DNA from: Tetraselmis striata
Lineage: Eukaryota > Chlorophyta > Chlorodendrophyceae > Chlorodendrales > Chlorodendraceae
Direction of reading: 5' to 3'
Length of the DNA stretch: 64,000 nucleotides
Assembly: GCA_006384855.1 (NCBI GenBank)
Contig: VCJN01003031.1
Coordinates: 1 to 64,000 of the forward strand
The translations under genes and the position numbers were made by a program. Below are positions 1 to 9,017 of this stretch, piece after piece. Each line of letters begins with the position of its first letter. Position 1 is the first letter of the stretch. The notes beneath the pieces were generated by a model that saw only the letters and a program-made list of their open reading frames with translations, made no database searches and was not told where the DNA came from.

Positions 1-253
1 GCGTCATGTATAATATATTCGAGGCGACTATGCGGGGCGCAGCACACGCCGCGGCGTGGGTCGGCGGAGCGGCAGGCGGCGGGAGCCCTAATGGCCGGGC
101 AGTATCCACACCCACACAGGCACCGCCGCTCACCTCCGACGCGGATGAACCGCCTCCCAAAGGAAACATGCCGGTTGGTGGTAAGCCCAGCAGGCGTGGG
201 GTGCCGGCGCCGGTACTGGTGCGACGGAGCTGTCGCGTCAGGAACCGCACCGC

Positions 254-898
254 ATGTGGAGCAACACATGGCGGTGCCGGCCCCACCTATGTCTAGGGCC
301 ACCTCCTCACAACACCCCGCCACGACGGCGTCGGCCACCGCCGACGGCGCCGTTGCGGGGGGGGGACGCCCTGCCAGGCGACGATGATGCGCCTGGTGCG
401 CCGCGTCAGGAGGCGGAGGAGGCCGTGGTCGAGGCGACTGATGGGGCTGAGGGGGTTGTCGAGGCGAGCGAGGCTGCGCTCGCGCCACCCGCCCCGCAGC
501 CACCTGCGGGACATGCCGACTTGCTCGTCGCCATGTTGACCGGAGCACTACGAGCAGTGGCGGGAGGCGGCCACATGCACTATCATGTGCTTGTCCTGGC
601 CGGACGCCCGTCATGCGTGGACTGCGGCCAACGGACGGACTGGGAGTGTTGCTGCGACGGCACCCCGGCTTTGTGCGGCCCCAAGTACCCATGCATGGCG
701 ACCCATCAGCGGGCAGTCCCCTGCCCGACCACGGCCACGGTGAGGGCGGAGTTCCGCCATGTCAGGGACGCGTTCCACGACGCGACTCGCGCCGCCGTGT
801 GTGAGGCTTCCGAGAAGGCAATCGGGGCTGGTAGGGTGCGCAGAGTGAGGCGGCGGACGGCCCAGGAGCTGAAGGAGAGCGAGACATGCCGTCAGTGA
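254..898 (+). pseudogene. Cys-rich ORF resembling the C-terminal zinc ribbon of piggyBac transposases
   Basis: The open frame ends with a Cys-rich block (about residues 115-155) in which CVDC is followed by CCC, an ALC and a CMATH. This spacing of C-x2-C, C-x-C, L-C and C-x3-H recalls the ribbon at the end of piggyBac-type transposases, which binds element ends. The block is followed by a basic tail (RVRRVRRRT). No DDE catalytic core is visible upstream, and the first 100 residues are low-complexity Ala/Pro/Arg, so this is at best a 5'-truncated relic. The family call rests only on Cys/His spacing. An unrelated RING-like or ribbon protein is possible. Confidence 0.35.
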
Positions 899-938
899 GG
901 TCGGGCGCAATGTCATTGGGTGGGGCACACGGACGTGT

Positions 939-1450
939 AACACTTGCACTTTGCGCGTACTGCTGGGTTACATCCAAGCGGTGTCACACTATGCAACCGG
1001 AAAGGCTGCGTTGCTACGGCAAACGATGCTACGCCTCACTCGGTAGCAACCGCTGCCCCGCCTATCCCACAGCCGCTGCCCCCCCCCCCCCCCCCTCGCG
1101 CACCGTCCTGCGACCTCGCGTGGATCCCCGCCACCAGCAGCTTGCACTTGCACTTTGCGCGTACTGCTGGGTTACATCCAGGCGGCGTCACACTATGCAA
1201 CCGGAAAGGCTGCGTTGCTACTGCAAACGATGCGACGCCTCACTCTGTAGCAACCGCTGCCGCGCCTATCCCACAGCCGCTGCCCCCCCCCCCCCCCCCC
1301 CCCCCCGCGGGATCCCCGCCATCAGCAGCTTGCACTTGCACTTTGCGCGTACTGCTGGGTTACATCCATGCGGCGTCACACCGGAAAGGCTGCGTTGCTA
1401 CTGCAAACGATGCTACGCCTCACTCGGTAGCAACCGCTGCCCCGCCCATC
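939..1450. repeat. Three-copy tandem repeat, unit about 190 bp, with poly-C at the junctions
   Basis: The segment beginning CACTTGCACTTTGCGCGTAC occurs near 940, 1142 and 1329. Each copy continues through a shared block containing GGAAAGGCTGCGTTGCTAC and GGTAGCAACCGCTGCC. The first two copies end in long C runs (about 1078-1095 and 1284-1306). The third copy is shorter and lacks the ACTATGCAA segment. The copies are nearly identical, so the expansion is recent. The apparent ORFs here are by-products of the repeat. Confidence 0.9.
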
Positions 1451-1459
1451 CCACTCGCG

Positions 1460-1532
1460 TTGGCGCCGCGCTGCCCCGGCCGCCGCGCCTTGGCGCCGCG
1501 CTGCCCCGGCCGCCGCGCCTTGGCGCCGCGCT
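1460..1532. repeat. 30-bp GC-rich minisatellite, about 2.4 copies
   Basis: The unit starts TTGGCGCCGCGCTGCCCCGG and repeats with a 30-base period directly after the larger tandem array. Copies are identical over their length. Confidence 0.9.
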
Positions 1533-2432
1533 GGGTATCGAGTCCTCCCCTCCCTAGTGAGCGCGTCCACCTGCGCCTTGCGCTCGGGGCCGTCCTCCTC
1601 CGTCACCACATTCTGCAACCCCCACCGCGTGACGAACCACGCAGCTCCTTGCAGGCGCTTGTACATGTGCCCAAGCACCGCCAGTCGTGACACCGAACGC
1701 ACCACCGCTGGGGACGCGAGCTCCTTCTCGGGCATGATCGCCTTCACCCGGGCCTCCTCGAACAGTGGAACGGCGTTAAGAATGGAAAACGTTTCCACGC
1801 GGTGCAAGCAGTCCTCCATGACCCAACCGGACTGCACCGTCACCTTGCTTGACCCTGCAGTCATGGAGGGGAATGCCGTCACGCCCACGCCCACGCCCAC
1901 GCCCGGGGGGGGGGGGGGGGGGGGGGGTACCTTTCTACTTCTTGGACACTGCAAACGAAGGGCGCAACCCGCGTCCAAAGTTGCTGGGTATCGGGACTAA
2001 AGCCTGGCGCCGGTCTTCCTGCTTCATAGCTCGGAATCCAATGTGGCCCTGCACGGTGACAAAATTCCTCCAGAAGTCCCTTCCCAAGCCAAAAAATAAC
2101 AGGTGGAACGGCGCGAGGGGGAAGAGGTTGACCATGCTGACATAGCCCAGGACCACATGCACATGGCACACGCCATGGCAGCCAGTGTTCTGCTTGGCCT
2201 CCGCCAGCCGGGTTGTGTTGAACGCACGCCGGGCAAGGTGCGTGATTCACTGGACAAGTCATCGCCTTCATGGACGGTTACCAAGCGAGCATCCCCGTCC
2301 GCATCCACAGGGGGGTGCTCCTGGGCAGCCGCCATAGCCTCCACAACCTGCCACGCCGACCAGACGGGTGCGTGTGATTCCATACAACCGCAGTTGAGTG
2401 GTGCCACCAGCACGCAGGCCGGGCCCACTCAC

Positions 2433-3181
2433 CTCTGAACGCAGAAGGTCCACAATGTCACCGTCCTCGAAAACAGCGCGCCACTGGGTCGCCCCGCCGT
2501 AGATCTCCAACACCCACTCGGTAACGACGCTGGTTATCACGCCGTAGTGCCATACTCCCCGGAACTTCTTGGCGATGACCTTCATGTAGAAGTCACCGGG
2601 ATCGCCTTCCCGTATCACGCCCTCATCGCGGGTTCCACGCCCGCCGGCGGCCACGCAGGCGCGTCGATGTCCATACCGTCTTCGCCAACGGGGTCCTCCC
2701 CCACGCCCATCACATCGTCCACCTTCGAGCCGCCGTCGTCCGAGACCGGCGCCGGCGGGCCGTTTCCGACGGCTGCAACTACTCCTGCTGCCGCCCCTGT
2801 TGCTGCTGCTGCTGCTGCTGCCGCCCCTGCTGCTGCTGCTTGTGATAAGGCGGCCTTGCGGCGCAACTTAGCCGCACGCTTCAACGAGTGGCTACAGTTC
2901 GGGAATTTTAGGAAGTGCCGCTCTCGCGCCATCTTATCACATGTGCCCGTCACGTTGCCCCGGCAGTGCTTGCATGAGTACACGCCATCCTTCGACACAC
3001 TCGCTATCCATCCCTTTGCCGGCATGCCTGCTGCCGCGCGCGGGGGGCGGGGGGGGGGGGGGGTTGAGAGTTGGGGTGGATGTAACCCACCACCGGCAGG
3101 CAACACAGATGCGAGTGCGCGGCTGTCCGCGCTTGATTCAGCGGTGAGCGGCGGTGACCGTGAGGCGACCCCGTACTTCAT
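2433..3181 (-). pseudogene. BED-type zinc finger plus Tudor-like domain, transposon-related, apparently frameshifted
   Basis: Read on the minus strand, a finger with C-x2-C (YSCKHC) followed by a spaced R-H and N-C-S-H pattern, in a WIASVSKDG context, looks like a BED finger. BED fingers are DNA-binding modules common in hAT and other transposases. An Ala-rich tract encoded by a GCA repeat (about 2795-2850) and an acidic linker follow. In another frame, from about 2654, comes a segment (FYMKVIAKKFRGVWHYGVIT to VFEDGDIVDLLRSEV) with the look of a PTM/DIR17-like Tudor fold. It ends at a good GTGAGT donor at 2432. Joining the two parts needs a one-base shift near 2640, so the copy is broken or has an unseen intron. 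Possible downstream pieces on the same strand (1376-2171) were not recognised. Confidence 0.45.
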
Positions 3182-3189
3182 GCGCGTGC

Positions 3190-5681
3190 TGGGGCGTTAC
3201 ACAATCATCAGCAGTTAGGGCGGCTGCATTAAAACACGCACCTACGAACACCACCTACCGCCTACCACCTACCGTACCACCTACATCCGCCCACACCTCC
3301 GCCCGTCGTGCCGCACATCGCCGCACACCGCGGGGTCAGCGATGTGCGGCGATGTGCAGTGAGTGCGTACATCCGCCTGTACTTAGCCCGGGTGCTCCGC
3401 GTCGGCGGGCGACACGCGAGCCCGCGTGCGCATATCAATTTGATGAAATTATGGAAACGAGACATTTATATAGTACTTTACAGGTCGCGCGCGAAAGTCG
3501 TCGCTACTCGGTATGAAATCCACGTCCCTCGTCCGTCCCGTATCGTCCCCGTATGTCGTCGTTCGTCACCAGTAGGGCACATTTACGTCACATCTGAATC
3601 TCACAGTGTGTGTTCGATTGGCATCGGCGGGGCAGGATGGGATGGCGAGACGGGTGGTCACGTGGCCTCTGAGTTTTGATCTGGTGACGTTATATTTGAC
3701 TGTATCAACCGGATACTCATCATTACTCGTACTCATTTCGGTAGTTGCATCTCAGGATTGTGACCCCGCTACACATAGCTTTAACCCCGGGAAGATTTCA
3801 TTTGGCGAGTACCCCGGGAACCGGTGTGAGGGGCGAAAAGTGCGCAAGGGACTCATATCACGTACCGTTAGCGTACGGGTACTGCCATGGCAGTCATGGC
3901 TCGATCGGCGCGGGTACTCGCGACCACCGCCGGATAGGCGGAGATAAGCCGACTGTAAGCGGATATAGGCGAGGGTTAGGCGCGGGTGATACGGAATACA
4001 GTAATCGTACAGTAAAATTGAGTACGGATACAGTACAAGTACCGTGTTAAGCGCGGTTAGGCGAACCCCGTTTCGACGAGTGCTGAACCGTGTGCGCATC
4101 ACTCATCCATCCCGCCTTATGCGGGATGCGGGCCGCTTTTAGACGCCTTGCTGTCTTGATTTTCTAATTATGGGGAACTGCCCTTTTTGTAATTCACACA
4201 GATATATATATGGAGACGTAGCCGCAGTAGATAAATGGGACGCGCGTGACAGCAGCGCGGTCCAGCAAGGCCTGCAGGGGCAAACGACAATAAATGACGC
4301 GCCGGGTCGCGGTCGGCTTGTATGTAGCAGTAGTTGACAGTTGACGCGACGACCGTGATGCGGCAGGATACAAAGTTCGGCAAGGCCGCGGACGACGGCT
4401 GCTTGCTGCGCACTCTCCCCACGGCAAGCAAGCCCGTTGCTCCGTACTGGAGAGCTTGAAGTTCACGGCGGGATCCCAAGGTCGCCTGGAACGTAGGCCT
4501 GGCAAGCGCCACTCTCCCCGTGACGGTGAGTGCTGAGGTGCAGCAGCCGGCGCCCGCAAGACGCCCCGGGAAAGGCAGTACATCGCGGAGTACTGCAGCG
4601 TGGTCGTATCGGTTGCCGAGCCGCGCCGAGGCTCTGACCCCCCCTCGCGCGGCAGCAGCGCCGGTGACAGGCGAGCAGAACAGGTACGGACGGATGCAGG
4701 CAGGTGACAGTTTCTGCGGGGTTGGGCCGTAGAGTTAGCGAGAGCAGTTGCCAGAGCAGCGGCAGGCTGATGGGGAAGGTCGACGCGCAGCATCGATATT
4801 GCCGTTAACGGTAGACGAAGGGGTGGTCGCGGCGGATAGTTTGCCGGCCTGTTTTGGCATCTACCCGTACACCCAGTCCGGCTTATCGTAAAAGCCCGCT
4901 AGGGACCACCTGCCGGCCCACGAGCGACGAGCCTGGATTCCACTAAAACTCCCCAAGTTCCAGGTTCCTCCCCCGCCAGCAGCACCGCATCGTCCGGAAC
5001 TTGCCACTAGTCGCTGCGCCGGTCTTCGGACCTGGTGGGGGGGGGGGGGGGGGGGGTACGGGTTCCTGGAAATACTACTCGTACGTATCGTAGTGCGGGG
5101 GCGAAGCCGAGCGAACGACCACACACCCACTACGTGTCGACAGACCTACCCACACGAGGGTGCGGCCGGGAGGTTGTCCCGGCCCACCGATGCGAGCGCT
5201 GTATGTATCCAACGCGCCTTGTGCGGCAGCTGAGGGGGAGAGGGGGACCGCAGCCGCCGGGCTGTTTCGTGCGGCCCTACTCTCAAGCGGTACGGATATG
5301 CCCTGGTATGGACGCAGTGCGGTGCGGTGAGGTGCGGTTGATTTGCTGGCACACTGGCGTCCAGGTGGTCAGATGGCAACCTGTGCAAGCCATCGCCGGG
5401 CACACCTCGTATGACATTGTTTGCGCAATCGAATGTGGGGTTCGGGAGAGTTTTGGGCCGGGGGGGGGGGGGGGGGGGGGGGGGCGAAATGGCTTGGTTA
5501 TTCTACTTTGTTTTGTGCCAGTGCCTGAACGCCTAGAAGTCCAGCGATGCGGAGCGTTGCATGTCACAGATATTCAGCATGCATATGTCAATGCACACCT
5601 TGTCTGCGTGCAGAGGAAGTGAAGTGCGCGGCAGCTGATTGATGTGCCTGCGCCGTGATTGCTGACAGTTGCGCCGTCACC
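3190..5681. other. Gene-free stretch with hairpin and poly-G tracts
   Basis: No coding exon could be supported. It contains a perfect inverted repeat at 3313-3357, scattered GTACGG/CCGTAC words around 3840-4050, and long G runs near 5036-5056 and 5460-5484. The last kilobase should include the promoter of the SAM-domain gene. Confidence 0.6.
3313..3357. repeat. Perfect 15-bp inverted repeat (hairpin)
   Basis: GCACATCGCCGCACA at 3313-3327 is the reverse complement of TGTGCGGCGATGTGC at 3343-3357, with a 15-base loop. It could be a transposon end, a transcription-end hairpin or a cruciform. Nothing adjacent identifies which. Confidence 0.85.
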
Positions 5682-5838
5682 ATGACCGAGGCGGAGGGCC
5701 CCGTCAAGCTGAAGCTATGCCTTGCCAACTGCATGCCCTGCGGGTCGCCCAAGGGCATGGACCCTGCGGACACCATCATGGTACCTCCACCCCCATCCAC
5801 CCTTCTACGAGTACTGGTATTGTATGCATGCCTGGCAT

Positions 5839-5879
<41 letters not shown>

Positions 5880-8694
5880 TTCACTTGCCTCGCCGTGGTG
5901 GGCAATTGACGCACGGTTGCAACTGCCCCGCAGCAACAAAACCCGACATGGCGCCGCCGTGTTACTGGCGACCCCACTGGCATCGATAAGTATGCGTCGC
6001 TCCCGGTGGTAAGTGTCCCACATGCGAAAAAGGAGACGGGCGGAGGGAATGCCACGAACAGCCAAAAGTTCCCCGTTTTGTCGCTGAGACCCTCTCATCA
6101 TGTGTGCAACTGAACTCGCTGGGAACGCCTCCCCCCCTTGGCAGAACGTAGAGGAATGGGGGCCGGATGTGGTCATGCAGTGGATGGACATGTGCGGCAT
6201 GAGCAAGATGAAGAACAGGCTGAAGGGTCTTAGCGGCAAGGTGCGGGGAGCGCATGCCCTTTTAAACCGCATCTGTTTGCAGCAGCATTGCCCACGGAGG
6301 GAATGCTGGGAGCTGTCACGCGCAGAGGCGGTGACCGAGTCGTGCGTGATTCGGCGTGTTTGTGGTGTGGTGTAGGAGCTGTTGGCGCTGCGGCGTGACG
6401 ACGTGACCGCACTGACTGTCAAGAACCCGATGGACTGCTTCGTGTTCTCCGCGCACCTGGGCGAGCTGCGAAAGCGCACGATGATGGACGCGGACCCCAT
6501 GCTGGAGACACCCTTTGCAACGCCACGCTTTGGGGTCGTGCCCTCTGTTGCCGGCCCCGGGTCGGTCGGGTCGCTGGGCACCACGCCGCGCTTTGTGCAC
6601 GGCGCGCACTCCAGCCCGTCCAACCCCCTCGGCCTGCCCCAGGAGTACCTACACAGCAAGCTGGAGAAGGTGGCCCTCTCAGTCGAAGGCGACACGATGG
6701 AGGCGTCTCTCAAGGACGGGATCCGCGACAGCTCGGAAGTCCAGACTATCGAGGTGAGCGTAAAAGCGTCCGGGCAGACGCTGGAGGACATGGTGCGCGA
6801 GGTGCTGAGTGAGCAGGTCAAGACGCACGACCCCGACAGCGCCGCGTCGAGCGACTCCAACGATTCGGTGTCGTCGGAGCGCGCCGAGGCGGCGCTCCAG
6901 ACGCTCATGATGAGGGCGTCGGCCAGCAAGGAGGAGCTGCGGGAGGCGCTGGCAGCCACGCTATGGCAGCCGCACCACGCCAGCTCGGACGACGAGGTCT
7001 TGGAAGAGGAGATGCGGGCTGCCCAGGCGGCCGCCGAAGCGCACGTCGTGATGGCGCGCGCACTGGCGGACCAGGTTGCCGCTGAAATGGGCGACGTCGT
7101 CACCATCGGCACCGTCACCGTCGACAACTCGGGAATCACCAACTCTTTCCGCCAGTCGACGGACACCACCATCATTCGTCAGTCCACCGAGGTCGCCGAC
7201 CTTCAGAATCCCGTAAGTCGGGCCTTTTTTCCCCGTGTCATGTCGATGATTGCCCAACGTGAAAGTGGCGAAGTTTGCTGTCCACGTCTGACGAGTGCAC
7301 CGACCGCTAATATGCAGATGCTGGTGGCTGGTTCGCTTATTATTATCGCGCCGCCCCTTTGTACAGGCTGATGTCGAGGACGATCTGGTGCCCATCCGCG
7401 AAAAGTTCCCCCACAGCCCCATCACCACGCCCGCCAAGCCTCAGTACGACGACGTGACATCGCACGTGGTCGCCGATGAGGTGCATCCCTGTCGCCCCGC
7501 ATCCGACTGACAGTATGAATATTAACTGTTCAAAGAGCATGGGCAGCAATGATTTATATATAAGTAGCGGAAGTCGCTGATGCCCGCTGCGTGGTGGCCC
7601 CCACATGGCAGGAGCTGCTGGGCAGCCCCATTCGCTCCAGCCTGGGGAGTGGCAGTCTGCAAAGCAGCGCTGCGTCATTCAATATGGCCATGCAAGGCAC
7701 GCAGGCACAGGCCAACCGGCTGCAGGTGAGGCGCGCAACCTGCTTGCCCTGGAATCGTTCAAGTTCCCCATCTCCCCAACCCACGAGGCGGCAGTCGACT
7801 TGCATTTCGATTGGTTTCACCGTTGTAAACATCGACATCGCCTGGCGTGCTTCGCGCGCAGTCTCCACATGCTGCAAGCGAGGTGGTGTACGACAGCGCC
7901 GAGGATGTGCTGCTGCAGCGCACGCTGTCCAAGGGCGAGAGCGACGACCTTCATTACGCCGAGAGTGCTAGTCGCCAGTCATCGAAGGCTGAGGAGCAGC
8001 TCAGCGCGGTGATGAAGGCCGCGGAAGCCGCCGCCGACTCGGCGGCGGAGGTCGCTCTGCGCGCCGTGACCCCGTTCAGCGAGGAAGGCTCCCCCGTCTC
8101 CACGCCCAAGCGCGACGTCGTGGAAGACGGGCCGCAAGAGGTCTCCGAGCTGGCGCTGGTGTCCGCCGACGTCGAGCAGCTGGCCGACTTTGCAGGGACG
8201 CCACCGCTTCGGTCGCCGCAGGCGCATGCGGTCCTCTGCCGGTCGCCGTCGGCACAGAACTTCTGCAGCCCACGCGCTCGGGACTCCCCGCAGTGGCGCT
8301 CCGACCCCTCGCCGCAGCACCGCCAGCCCATGTCGCCCATCCTCGCCATGGACGCTGCCATGGACGAGCTTGTCTCCGTGTGTGCTATTGGTGACAGCGG
8401 CCGCGGGCAGTCGACCGACCTCCGCTTCCCTGCCGACGGCGGCAGCGGCGATGGCGACAGCGCCGGCGGCGGCGACAACAAGCCAACGGAGCCTCCGCAA
8501 GGCTCGCAGCGCGCCGGCGGAGGCAGCGGCGACGACAGCGGTGGCGGCCGCGACGGCAGCGGGCAGCGCATCTTTGGTGTCCCTTCCCTGCCAGGTGAGG
8601 GCACTCCCCCCCCCCCCCCCCCCCCTCGTCTCGTCTCGTCGGATTCGTGTCATCTCATCGCATAGTATATCCTTTTATCTCATCAGAAGTATAA
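5682..8694 (+). CDS. SAM-domain protein with long acidic and low-complexity tail
   Basis: Seven exons join cleanly: 5682-5780, 6145-6240, 6376-7212, 7367-7480, 7612-7725, 7862-8594 and 8687-8694, giving about 666 aa. All junctions are phase 0 except the last. Exon 1 starts at ATG in an ACCATGA context. Residues about 34-100 form a SAM domain, a protein-interaction helix bundle: EEWGPDVVMQWMDMCGM, then LKGLSGKELLALRRDDV and a closing GELRKR helix. The fold is split by an intron exactly between LSGK and ELL, which supports the splice model. The rest is acidic, Ser/Pro-rich and Gly/Asp-rich, with a predicted helical stretch (ERAEAALQTLMM). The role is unknown; SAM proteins usually act as scaffolds. 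Intron 1 holds a 39-base C run. The last exon (2 codons plus stop) is the weakest call. Confidence 0.7.
5841..5879 (+). repeat. Poly-C tract, 39 bases, in intron 1 of the SAM-domain gene
   Basis: This uninterrupted C run is the longest homopolymer in the window. It lies about 60 bases after the donor and 265 bases before the acceptor. Confidence 0.95.
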
Positions 8695-9017
8695 TTCTGC
8701 TGCAAAGCTAGAAGGTGCAATCTGTCACTCTGCCTTGTCTCAATAAATGCGTATGGCCTCAAGAGGCTCTCGCATTGATAATAGCCCGTAGAACCATATC
8801 ATGACAATCTCGGCAATAATCCTTATTAATTCTACTCCTACAAGCAGGAAGGATGCTTGTAGCTTGTTAATATTGCATCTTAAACCTAATGTCCATCACT
8901 GCCGCCGGCGCCTATAATGCATAACACTATTGTGCTGGCGAGGACTCCATGGTCGATAATTACATCTCAAGCGTTGGAAGAGAGGGAGCGGGGTTTGCTA
9001 TAAAACGCGTCAAGCGG
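8695..9017. other. Convergent intergenic spacer
   Basis: This AT-richer spacer lies between the 3' ends of the SAM-domain gene (+) and ThrRS (-). AATAAA at 8742-8747 could serve as a polyadenylation signal for the plus-strand gene, but this is only a consensus match. No other feature was seen. Confidence 0.5.

Noticed and set aside
5841..5879. Poly-proline proteins implied by the C runs
   Set aside because: Any frame through a C run encodes Pro. Splice sites place these runs in introns or spacers.
5805..7175. 456-aa open frame on the minus strand
   Set aside because: It is antisense to the SAM-domain exons and runs through an intron and the 39-base C run. It is Ser/Arg-rich without any domain, a by-product of high GC.
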